Source: Ignavibacteriota bacterium
Lineage (GTDB): Bacteria > Bacteroidota > Ignavibacteria > UBA10030 > UBA6906
Assembly: GCA_016209805.1 (NCBI GenBank)
Contig: JACQVJ010000058.1
Coordinates: forward strand, 1-5,880
DNA: 5,880 bases
Direction: 5' to 3'
Positions within the stretch are counted from its first letter, which is position 1. Each line of letters opens with the position of its first letter. The position numbers and the translations under genes are program-made. The notes beneath the pieces were generated by a model. It saw only the letters and a list, made by a program, of their open reading frames with translations. It was not told the DNA's origin and did not search any database. Shown in pieces: positions 1 to 5,690 of the stretch.

Positions 1-1377
1 CCGCTACTTTTTGCAGGTCCATTCGATCAGTATTTTGTTGACATGACAATGCGGGTGGATTATTTCCATACAGGAACAAAGGGTCAGGAGACATTTAGTC
101 TCAACGAAGTGTTTGAGGAGGGACCGTGGCCCGGGAGTAGAACCAATCTGATTGATACACTGAACCTTGGAGAGTTCATGGTGCGTGTCTACGATGTTGC
201 CTCCGGAGCGATGATCTTCTCAAAAGGGTTTTCATCGATCTTCAATGAATGGCAAACGACCGATGAGGCACTAAACGGGATGTACCGCACCTTTTCGGAA
301 TCGGTGAGATTTCCATTTCCGAAGCGAACAGTGCAATTGACAATAGCACGTCGTGACAAGCGGATGATCTTCCACGAGCTGTTTTCCGCTGTTATCGATC
401 CCAATGACCCAACTCAGGTGAACAAATCAAGAAAAGAATCCCCGTTCAAGGTTAATGCGCTCATGGAAAGTGGAAAGCCCGCTGAAAAAGTTGACGTCCT
501 GATCATGGGTGACGGCTATGCGAAGTCCGACATGGAGAAATTCCGTTCGGATGCCAAACACCTTAACGATGTCATGTTCAACACGGAACCCTTCAAGAGT
601 CGGAAGAGGGATTTCAATGTATGGACAATCGAAGTGCAGTCGAGCGAATCGGGAATAAGCATCCCCGACAAGAATGTGTGGAAGGAGAGTACACTCGGCA
701 CTCGCTACAACACATTCGGCTCGGCTCGGTATGTCCTTACCATGGATAACAAAGCCGTAAGGGATATCGCGGCCGCTGCACCGTATGACTTCATTTGTAT
801 TCTCGTGAACGATTCGCGGTACGGAGGTGGAGGGATATACAATCTCTATGCTACCACCTACACGAAAGAGACGGTGAAGGGGCAGGAGTGGCAGATTGAT
901 TATGTGTATGTGCATGAGTTCGGACACTCGTTTGGAGGCTTGGGCGATGAGTACTACAGCTCATCGACTGCGTACAACGAGTTTTATCCTCCGGGTGTTG
1001 AGCCATGGGAGCCGAATGTGACGGCTTTGGGGAACAAGAAGGACATGAAATGGAAATCGTTTATGACTTATGGGATCGAGATTCCGACTCCCTGGGAGAA
1101 GGCGGCTTACGATAGTATCGAAGCGTTGCGGGCCAAGCTGGATCGCCTCGCCCCCGACTATTATGAGAAGCGCGAGCCTTTGTATCGCGCCGCGATGAAC
1201 GTGTTGAAGACCTCCCGGTTTGTAGGTCAGGTTGGTGCATTCGAGGGGGCGGGCTATTCTTCGAAGGGGCTCTATCGTCCCGCCGTCGATTGTCGGATGT
1301 TCTCGCTGAGTTTGGTTGATTTCGACCCGGTCTGTAGCGCGGCAATCGGCAGGGTGATCGATTTCTACGCGAAATAA
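1..1377 (+). CDS. Secreted M64 family zinc metallopeptidase (5'-truncated by window)
   Basis: Metal-dependent endopeptidase of MEROPS family M64, the family first described for an IgA protease of Clostridium ramosum. The substrate here is unknown and IgA cleavage should not be assumed. The zinc site is plain at 913-954: HEFGH followed by SFGGLGDEY, matching the family's HExxHxxxGLxDEY pattern, with the first two His as zinc ligands and the Glu as catalytic base. Upstream is a YGGGGIYN stretch (820-843) seen in the family, and the C-terminal GAFEGAGY...GLYRP...DCRM...F.PVC.AA segment is also typical. The first part (to about 400) resembles the M64 N-terminal domain and the rest is the peptidase domain. 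The reading frame is open to base 1 and the residues before the ATG at 43 (PFDQYFVD) continue the N-terminal domain, so 43 is not the start. The real start and any signal peptide lie outside. A charged helical stretch (1093-1218) separates PTPW from the conserved C-terminal block. It faces the next gene convergently. I am very sure of the family. Confidence 0.95.
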   Translation, partial: PLLFAGPFDQYFVDMTMRVDYFHTGTKGQETFSLNEVFEEGPWPGSRTNLIDTLNLGEFMVRVYDVASGAMIFSKGFSSIFNEWQTTDEALNGMYRTFSESVRFPFPKRTVQLTIARRDKRMIFHELFSAVIDPNDPTQVNKSRKESPFKVNALMESGKPAEKVDVLIMGDGYAKSDMEKFRSDAKHLNDVMFNTEPFKSRKRDFNVWTIEVQSSESGISIPDKNVWKESTLGTRYNTFGSARYVLTMDNKAVRDIAAAAPYDFICILVNDSRYGGGGIYNLYATTYTKETVKGQEWQIDYVYVHEFGHSFGGLGDEYYSSSTAYNEFYPPGVEPWEPNVTALGNKKDMKWKSFMTYGIEIPTPWEKAAYDSIEALRAKLDRLAPDYYEKREPLYRAAMNVLKTSRFVGQVGAFEGAGYSSKGLYRPAVDCRMFSLSLVDFDPVCSAAIGRVIDFYAK

Positions 1378-1402
1378 TGAACCACGCCGTTGGCTGAAAA
1401 GA

Positions 1403-1428
1403 AAGAGACGACCATCGGGTCGTCTCTT
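1403..1428. terminator. Bidirectional rho-independent terminator between convergent genes
   Basis: A perfect 11-bp stem (AAGAGACGACC at 1403-1413, its complement at 1418-1428) closes a 4-base loop ATCG. It lies 25 bases after the peptidase stop codon and 23 bases after the stop of the minus-strand gene that ends at 1452. Read on the minus strand, the stem is followed by a T-rich tract (TTCTTTTC, from the A-rich 1395-1402). On the plus strand the tail is weaker (CTGTTAATT). It most likely ends both transcripts, with the better U-tract serving the minus-strand operon. Confidence 0.9.
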
Positions 1429-1451
1429 CTGTTAATTACGCTGATGGGAAG

Positions 1452-2711
1452 TTAGCTTTGAGGCTTGGTTGCAAGGGGAGCCTGCTCCGGTTTCGGTTTT
1501 CGCGAGACAGCTATCCGCCATCCCATGAGGCCAACACCGAGAACCAACACAGCGTACAACACGATCATCCAGTCGAACCTATCCCCTTCAAGTTCGCCGA
1601 CAAGCTTATCGAGTGAGGCGTATTCAGTTCGGCCGAGCATGCTATCTTTAATCAGTACGTCCCGCCATTCTTTGTCGACCCGATCAATCCAGACATCCTT
1701 CACAAACGTCTTCGTGTCCTCACCTGTCACCTTTGCGGCCTGGACGTATTCCCGGATGCTTTCAGAAAAGCTCTGAGCGTTATCGAATGGTATTACTTCC
1801 ACACCCTGACTCGAGAACTCGTTGGCGAGTGCGCTCCACACGGCTGTGTGGAGTTTTGCCTGCCACTCCAGCAACGCCGAATCAACTTGGGTTGCAGCAA
1901 TCCCCTCCTCAGCATTGGCAGTTCCCTTCCCTGACTTTCCATCACCAATCAGACCTATCGCGCTGATCTTGTCGCGTAGACCCATCCATCTGGTTGCAAA
2001 TTGATAGTAGTGATCGAAGAGGCTGGAGTAGTCCTTTCCCCCGAGTTGCGTCATGCCAAGGAATCTCACATTATCTGATGCAATGTCATAGATGTGCTCC
2101 ACAACGTTCGTCTTCTCCAGCTTCCCGCTGATGGCGGTCTTCTGCACCTCAGAGAGTTGCGTAGCGTCGGCACTATAGGGAAGAAAAATCGAATCGATCA
2201 GAGCAAAAATAAGACGATCTTTTGCAAGAAGATTATTGGAGAGACGCTTGACGACGTTCTGCAAAGAAGCGAGTGACTGTTTTGTGGATTTAAGCTCAGC
2301 GAAGAGTCGAGTGCGTTCCTCGTTGAGCGTTTCGAGTGATGTGGCCAGTTCCGCCATTTTGGTCTCGAGCTCAGAGATCCTTCCGACCTGATCCTGAATG
2401 AGGAAAATCCTTTCATGAACGAGCGCGTGGTGAAAACGAAGGTCGCTCAGCATCCCGGAAAACGTTTCAGGGTACAAGGCCTTGTCAAGAAACGGACTCT
2501 TTGCTGAGTATTGACTTTCGAGGGAGTTGATTTTTTCAACCATGGCTTCAAGCTCTGCCGTAGATCTCGATTCATCAATTGATTTCTTGATCCTGTCGTA
2601 CTCTGTCCGGAAGTTTGTCTTTACAGCGTAGTCGGATTGCTGTGCCAATGCTTGGGACCAGACTACACAAAGTGTGATTGTCAGGATGATCGCTTTGATG
2701 TTCGTTTTCAT
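1452..2711 (-). CDS. Exported coiled-coil protein with C-terminal membrane anchor, function unknown
   Basis: I do not recognise the family. Counting from the ATG at 2711, residues 1-23 form a signal peptide (MKTN, a hydrophobic core, then ALA before QQSD). Residues about 104-164 are rich in E, K, Q, L and S with heptad-like spacing and are predicted to be a coiled coil. Residues about 210-375 are mixed alpha-helical in character with many aromatic residues. Residues about 381-401 form a single hydrophobic segment, followed by a basic, proline-rich tail (RKPKPEQAP). The expected topology is a periplasmic or external body with a short cytoplasmic tail. The start overlaps the stop of the upstream lipoprotein gene (TGATG), so the two are almost certainly co-transcribed and probably translationally coupled. 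A GTG one codon earlier (2714) is also possible and is better spaced from the GGAGG at 2722-2726 (7 bases versus 10). A GLIGDGKS stretch fits the loose P-loop pattern but sits in a low-complexity linker of an exported protein. A structural or scaffolding role in the envelope is a guess. Confidence 0.85.
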   Translation of the reverse strand: MKTNIKAIILTITLCVVWSQALAQQSDYAVKTNFRTEYDRIKKSIDESRSTAELEAMVEKINSLESQYSAKSPFLDKALYPETFSGMLSDLRFHHALVHERIFLIQDQVGRISELETKMAELATSLETLNEERTRLFAELKSTKQSLASLQNVVKRLSNNLLAKDRLIFALIDSIFLPYSADATQLSEVQKTAISGKLEKTNVVEHIYDIASDNVRFLGMTQLGGKDYSSLFDHYYQFATRWMGLRDKISAIGLIGDGKSGKGTANAEEGIAATQVDSALLEWQAKLHTAVWSALANEFSSQGVEVIPFDNAQSFSESIREYVQAAKVTGEDTKTFVKDVWIDRVDKEWRDVLIKDSMLGRTEYASLDKLVGELEGDRFDWMIVLYAVLVLGVGLMGWRIAVSRKPKPEQAPLATKPQS

Positions 2712-3202
2712 CACTTACCCCCCTCCGCAAGTCGAGTTGAGTCTTCGACAATATCGTCGTTCGTCATTTGTATTCTGAAGTTGCCGTCATCTATGAGTTC
2801 GACGTATGGTGATCTGAGATTAAGCGCGGGATGTTTCAGTCCCTCTTGGGACACCACAATCTTGTTGGTTAGTCTGAGTTCTTTTGGTCCCGGCTCGAAC
2901 ACATACACGTTCTTGAAACCTGTCCCGGTGACGAAATAGAACCCGTCGGAATTCCGCAGAAGTCGGAGTTGATGTCCAGCGAGAGCAAATGGATCGTTGA
3001 ATTCTTCTTGTGCGATTGGTGAAACAGTAAACGCGATGGCGTACCTTCCGTCGGAAACCTTGTTATCCTGATCAACCTTTAAGACAGTTTCGACGGGCCA
3101 GCCATAATCGACTTCTTCCAGTCTCAGGGACGAGCACGCTGCGATAAGGAATGCCAAGCTTGCAACAAACAAGAAGTTTGAAAGCGTCCTTAGTGTTTGC
3201 AT
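2711..3202 (-). CDS. Small outer-membrane-type lipoprotein, function unknown
   Basis: A protein of 163 residues with a lipoprotein signal peptide: basic start (MQTLRTL), a hydrophobic core, and a lipobox IAAC at residues 20-23. Cys23 would be diacylated after cleavage by signal peptidase II. Ser at +2 gives no inner-membrane retention signal by the E. coli rule, so outer-membrane sorting is likely. The mature part is about 140 residues with alternating hydrophobic and polar residues, suggesting a beta-rich fold, but I see no named domain. The ATG at 3202 has a modest GAGG 10 bases upstream (minus strand). It is the first gene of a two-gene unit: its stop codon overlaps the start of the exported coiled-coil gene, so the products probably work together at the envelope. 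The lipoprotein call is firm and the function unknown. Confidence 0.88.
   Translation of the reverse strand: MQTLRTLSNFLFVASLAFLIAACSSLRLEEVDYGWPVETVLKVDQDNKVSDGRYAIAFTVSPIAQEEFNDPFALAGHQLRLLRNSDGFYFVTGTGFKNVYVFEPGPKELRLTNKIVVSQEGLKHPALNLRSPYVELIDDGNFRIQMTNDDIVEDSTRLAEGGK
2722..2726 (-). promoter_or_regulatory. Shine-Dalgarno site inside the lipoprotein gene
   Basis: On the minus strand the 3' end of the lipoprotein gene contains GGAGG followed by a run of G. It stands 7 bases before GTG 2714 and 10 bases before ATG 2711. It leaves the exact start of the coiled-coil gene ambiguous by one codon and supports coupled translation of the pair. Confidence 0.7.
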
Positions 3203-3244
3203 AATTGGGGGACCTCACTAATGTGAATGGAAAATATCCGCCAT

Positions 3245-3273
3245 AAAATACGAAGTGTATATCTCCCGTGCAA
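3245..3273 (-). promoter_or_regulatory. Candidate promoter of the lipoprotein/coiled-coil operon
   Basis: On the minus strand, TTGCAC (3268-3273) is separated by exactly 17 bases from TATTTT (3245-3250), a fair sigma70-type pair. TATTTTAT also partly resembles the Bacteroidota -7 element TAnnTTTG. It lies about 42 bases before the ATG at 3202, a normal leader length. It was found by eye in AT-rich DNA, so a chance match is possible. Confidence 0.5.
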
Positions 3274-3374
3274 GTGAAACTTTCTTAATTTCTAACCCCC
3301 CGGAGAATTCGAGGAAAAGTGAGAAAATAGCACCAATACTTGGGCAGCCTCTTGCATCTTTTCCTGCTCGATTT

Positions 3375-3392
3375 GGACCTTTCATTAGGTCC
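3375..3392. repeat. Inverted repeat GGACCT-N6-AGGTCC, with a third half-site downstream
   Basis: Perfect 6-base arms (3375-3380 and 3387-3392) flank the spacer TTCATT. As RNA the stem can be extended by a wobble pair and one further pair. The right-hand word recurs as TTTAGGTCC at 3438-3446, 54 bases from the first copy (ATTAGGTCC). It could be a dimeric operator with an extra half-site, or a small RNA hairpin. No thymine run follows, so it is not a terminator. Confidence 0.35.
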
Positions 3393-3490
3393 GATCCCTG
3401 ATTTAGACTCTGTTGAATCCCCTTTGTTGGTAATAGCTTTAGGTCCATCACCTTACCAAGGATCAACAACATTTCTCGCTGTTGCTATTG

Positions 3491-3508
3491 AGACGCGGAT
3501 CTGCGTCT
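3491..3508. repeat. Small hairpin AGACGC-N6-GCGTCT in the intergenic region
   Basis: Perfect 6-bp arms at 3491-3496 and 3503-3508, extendable by a G-U pair to a 7-bp stem with a GATC tetraloop. No thymine run follows on either strand, so it does not look like an intrinsic terminator. It may be part of a structured RNA or a protein-binding site, or a chance match. Confidence 0.35.
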
Positions 3509-3706
3509 TGCAGGATCACGGTGACCTCGTCCAACTCAATCTCATTTGGCTTACAGCTTTGTAGTAACACTTCGCCTAACGACAAAGATCAATTGATTCT
3601 CGGATAGGTTCATTCTCTTGAATGTCCTCGGTCGGGAACTTGAGTGTACCTTACACGCAATTAGCGTTTGAACAAGAATTATCTAAGACGGCGCGATACT
3701 CTCATG

Positions 3707-3737
3707 TTGACTTAGAAATCTTATTAGTGTAACTTTG
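3707..3737 (+). promoter_or_regulatory. Candidate promoter of the response regulator gene, Bacteroidota-like
   Basis: TTG at 3707-3709 is followed 20 bases later by TAACTTTG (3730-3737), a full match to the Bacteroidota -7 element TAnnTTTG. The same bases also read as a sigma70-like TTGACT, 17-base spacer, TAACTT. Transcription would begin a few bases after 3740, giving a leader of roughly 50 bases before the ATG at 3792. The TTG codon at 3735 falls inside this element, which argues against it as the translation start. Confidence 0.5.
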
Positions 3738-3791
3738 TTTCAGCAATTCTCCTCTTATCGGACCCCGAAACTCACCAACGACGCCGAATCT

Positions 3792-4220
3792 ATGTCCAGG
3801 CAACCGAAAAATGCCTCGCGAAGTCCCGTCCTGATTGTTGAGGACAGCACAGACTTTTCAAACCTAATGAAGTTTATCGTCGATGATATGGGACTTGAAG
3901 GAATTCCATTCCCTCTTGACAAAGAAAGTATTGTTGAATGGTCGAAGGAACACCGGCCTTCTCTCATTCTTATGGATCTTGCTCTGAGGAAAAAGGATGG
4001 GATGGAGTATATCCGGGAATTGAAAGCTGACTCAGTTACGAAACACATCCCGATCATCATCATTACAGGGCGCGAGCTGAACCAGAAAGAACTGATCGGG
4101 TTGGAACTTAATAACGTAAAGTACCTTCGGAAGGGGAGAGTTGAGATGAACGAGATCAAGCGTGCAATCAATGAGGCGGTTCAGGCAATAAAAGCGCCAC
4201 ATCCCGCTACAAAGAAGTAA
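3792..4220 (+). CDS. Stand-alone receiver-domain response regulator
   Basis: A two-component signalling protein of 142 residues that consists of a CheY-like receiver domain and nothing else. It should be phosphorylated on aspartate by a histidine kinase and pass the signal by protein contact, as it has no DNA-binding or enzymatic output domain. From the ATG at 3792, the key residues are in place: acidic pair E17-D18 in VLIVEDS, phosphoacceptor D62 in LILMDLAL, T92 in IIITGR, and K114 in YLRKG. The proline common four residues after the phosphorylated Asp is replaced by R66, and the Pro usual after the Lys is Gly. A short basic, Pro-containing tail (KAPHPATKK) follows the last helix. I chose ATG 3792 over the in-frame TTG at 3735 because the extra 19 residues are not part of the domain and TTG 3735 overlaps the promoter candidate. 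No clear Shine-Dalgarno precedes the ATG. No kinase lies in the window. The family is certain and the pathway unknown. Confidence 0.93.
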   Translation: MSRQPKNASRSPVLIVEDSTDFSNLMKFIVDDMGLEGIPFPLDKESIVEWSKEHRPSLILMDLALRKKDGMEYIRELKADSVTKHIPIIIITGRELNQKELIGLELNNVKYLRKGRVEMNEIKRAINEAVQAIKAPHPATKK

Positions 4221-4232
4221 CGTCTCCGTTTA

Positions 4233-4245
4233 GTGATTGAATCAC
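4233..4245. other. Short palindrome at the convergent ends of regulator and dehydrogenase genes
   Basis: GTGATT-G-AATCAC spans the 21-base gap between the regulator stop (4220) and the dehydrogenase stop (TGA at 4242-4244). As RNA only 5 bp with a 3-base loop can form, and no thymine run follows. It is therefore a poor terminator, and no better one is visible between these genes. Confidence 0.25.
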
Positions 4246-5489
4246 ACCCAACCGCGCAACTTGCACGCCTCAGCTACCCGCGCGACGCCGACGACCATTG
4301 CCGCCAATCGCGGATGGACTTTCTTCTCTTTCACCGCCTCCTGGACGGTGTGATATGCTTTCGTAAGCTTGCGGTCGAGCCGCTGGTGAACGATTTCTTC
4401 CTCCCAGAAATATGAGTAGCTATCCTGGACCATCTCGAAGTATGAAACCGTCACCCCTCCTGCACTCGCGAGAATATCCGGGATCACGTGCACGCCATTG
4501 TTATAGAGAATCACATCTGCTTCCGGTGTAGTGGGACCGTTTGCAAGCTCACAGACAATCTTGGCTTTGATCTTCGAAGCGTTTGTTTCATTGATTGCAT
4601 TCTCGAGCGCCGCAGGATAGAGAACCTCGACGTTCAGGTCAAGGACAGAGTCACGAGGGATTGGGTTTGCACCCGGGAAGCCAACCACGGAGCCGGTTTT
4701 CAGCTTGTGAGTGACAAGCTCTTTTGGACTTAGTCCCCCCTCGCTGTAGACTCCGCCGCGGGAGTCGCAGGCTGCAATAAGCTTTCCACCCCCAAGAAGT
4801 TCCTGGTGCAAAAGGGCAGCGCGTTGTCCCGCGTTGCCGAACCCTTGAATTGCATATCTCCCCTTTGGATCGACGCCGAGGATCTTGCATGCTTCGCGTA
4901 CGGTAATCACGCCGCCACGTGCCGTCGCATCGCGTCGTCCCTCGGTACCCCCGATCTGCATCGGCTTGTCCGTCAGGACACCGGGCTGGTGTCGCTGCAT
5001 CAACGTTTCATACTCGTCCATCATCCAAGCCATGGTTTGCGGGTTCGTATATACGTCAGGTGCCGGGATATCCTTGTCAATGCCGACGTATTGAGCAACG
5101 GCCCGAATGTACGATCGTGAGAGACTCTCAAGCTCTCTATCAGACATATTCTTTGGATCGCAAATGATTCCTCCTTTCCCGCCACCAAGTGGAAGGTCTA
5201 CAACCGCAGTCTTCCATGTCATCCACCCTGCAAGCGCGCGAATCGTATCCACGGTCTCATCTGGATGAAAACGGATTCCCCCCTTTGCCGGCCCCCGTGC
5301 AAAGTTGTGTTGTATCCGGTACCCATGAAATATCTTCACCTCACCATTGTCCATTCTTATCGGCAAGGTAAACTTGAACTCGCGCTGTGGCCAAAGGAGG
5401 AGGTCCACGGTCGGTCTGTCGAGGTTCAACAACTTTGCGGCCTCCATAACCTGTTGTTGCTCAACTTCAAATGAATTGTACGATTTCAT
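4242..5489 (-). CDS. Glutamate dehydrogenase (Glu/Leu/Phe/Val dehydrogenase family)
   Basis: Cytoplasmic enzyme that reversibly deaminates L-glutamate to 2-oxoglutarate and ammonium with NAD(P). At 415 residues it has the usual size of the short hexameric glutamate dehydrogenases and is longer than typical Leu/Phe/Val dehydrogenases. Substrate domain: K69 in AKGGIRFHP, K93 in GWMTWKTAVVDLP, catalytic K105 in GGGKGG, and D145 in PAPDV. Then GGTEGRRDATARGG (180-193), the joining region, and a Rossmann domain with QGFGNAG (215-221) and an acidic residue D242 in CDSRGG at the end of the second strand, which suggests NAD rather than NADP preference (inference). The pocket continues with YPAALENAI, CELANGPTTPEAD and AGGVTVSYFE. 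One oddity: the usual ANAGGV motif reads ASAGGV, with S342 where Asn is expected. The ATG at 5489 lies 6 bases after the stop of the zinc-ribbon gene, with AAAGG 10 bases upstream, so it is the last gene of a tight operon. Its promoter must lie upstream, beyond the window or inside the preceding genes. Confidence 0.97.
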   Translation of the reverse strand: MKSYNSFEVEQQQVMEAAKLLNLDRPTVDLLLWPQREFKFTLPIRMDNGEVKIFHGYRIQHNFARGPAKGGIRFHPDETVDTIRALAGWMTWKTAVVDLPLGGGKGGIICDPKNMSDRELESLSRSYIRAVAQYVGIDKDIPAPDVYTNPQTMAWMMDEYETLMQRHQPGVLTDKPMQIGGTEGRRDATARGGVITVREACKILGVDPKGRYAIQGFGNAGQRAALLHQELLGGGKLIAACDSRGGVYSEGGLSPKELVTHKLKTGSVVGFPGANPIPRDSVLDLNVEVLYPAALENAINETNASKIKAKIVCELANGPTTPEADVILYNNGVHVIPDILASAGGVTVSYFEMVQDSYSYFWEEEIVHQRLDRKLTKAYHTVQEAVKEKKVHPRLAAMVVGVARVAEACKLRGWV

Positions 5490-5495
5490 GTGATG

Positions 5496-5690
5496 CTAAC
5501 CTTTCGGCTTGGGTTTTTCGTCGACATCGAGGATGATCCGATACCAACAGTGCTTGCACATCAGGGCGCGGTCGACGCCAAGCAGCACTTTTTCCCATGG
5601 ACTTAACTGCGTTCCACAATGGGGGCAGGAATCGTACACCTTCTGCCGATGAGGCGTAGTTGATTCGCCCTTAGATTCTTCGCGTGGCAA
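5496..5690 (-). CDS. Small zinc-ribbon protein, function unknown
   Basis: A 64-residue cytoplasmic protein with two Cys pairs: C22-P-H-C25 and C45-K-H-C48, spaced 19 residues apart, the layout of a zinc ribbon that would bind one zinc ion. The first 18 residues are polar and probably disordered, and the tail is Lys/Pro-rich (DEKPKPKG). It starts with TTG at 5690. This is supported by a strong GGAGG six bases upstream (5697-5701), while no ATG occurs before the first Cys pair. It overlaps the upstream gene by 20 bases and ends 6 bases before the glutamate dehydrogenase ATG, so the three are probably co-translated. Zinc ribbons of this size may bind nucleic acid or protein. Any link to glutamate dehydrogenase is inferred only from position. 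Confidence 0.8.
   Translation of the reverse strand: MPREESKGESTTPHRQKVYDSCPHCGTQLSPWEKVLLGVDRALMCKHCWYRIILDVDEKPKPKG

Larger units (their letters stand above)
3203..3791. other. Long divergent intergenic region without a convincing gene
   Basis: About 590 bases separate the divergently read lipoprotein and response-regulator genes. Open frames on both strands here are short, start with TTG or unsupported codons, lack ribosome binding sites and show no recognisable protein character. A 36-codon frame at 3622-3732 starts with ATG but has no Shine-Dalgarno and its stop lies in the response-regulator promoter candidate. The region holds a promoter candidate at each end, a 6-bp-arm inverted repeat (3375-3392), a hairpin (3491-3508), a 10-bp palindrome ATCAATTGAT (3588-3597) and a short GTGTA/TACAC hairpin (3644-3656). 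It may hold regulatory sites, a small RNA or a decayed gene. I cannot tell which. Confidence 0.6.

Noticed and set aside
427..927. 166-codon open frame on the minus strand within the peptidase gene
   Set aside because: It lies wholly opposite a well-conserved peptidase coding sequence, includes the complement of the zinc motif, and shows no domain character or ribosome binding site. It is a by-product of codon use on the other strand.
1061..1345. 94-codon minus-strand open frame opposite the peptidase C-terminus
   Set aside because: Its Arg/Ser/Pro-rich composition is typical of antisense translation, and the plus strand there encodes the conserved M64 C-terminal block.
1931..1954. P-loop-like GLIGDGKS in the coiled-coil protein (near residues 253-260)
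   Set aside because: It matches the loose GxxxxGK[ST] pattern, but lies in a Gly/Lys-rich linker of an exported protein with no Walker B or NTPase context.
3218..3472. 84-codon minus-strand open frame upstream of the lipoprotein gene
   Set aside because: It spans the lipoprotein promoter candidate, has no clear Shine-Dalgarno and shows no domain features. A decayed gene cannot be excluded, but nothing supports it.
3340..3564. 74-codon plus-strand open frame in the intergenic region
   Set aside because: It starts with TTG, has no ribosome binding site, and its Leu/Pro-rich product resembles nothing I know. It ends about 140 bases before the regulator promoter candidate.
3588..3597. Perfect palindrome ATCAATTGAT
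   Set aside because: It is a 10-bp self-complementary AT-rich word with no second copy or spacing that ties it to a promoter, and is likely by chance. It is noted within the intergenic feature only.
3622..3732. 36-codon ATG-started frame just upstream of the response regulator
   Set aside because: There is no Shine-Dalgarno, and a stop codon sits immediately before the ATG. Its own stop coincides with the promoter candidate. Possible leader peptide, but unsupported.
4651..5120. Several open frames on both strands across the glutamate dehydrogenase gene
   Set aside because: All are shadows of the continuous 415-residue dehydrogenase, whose conserved motifs run through the whole region.
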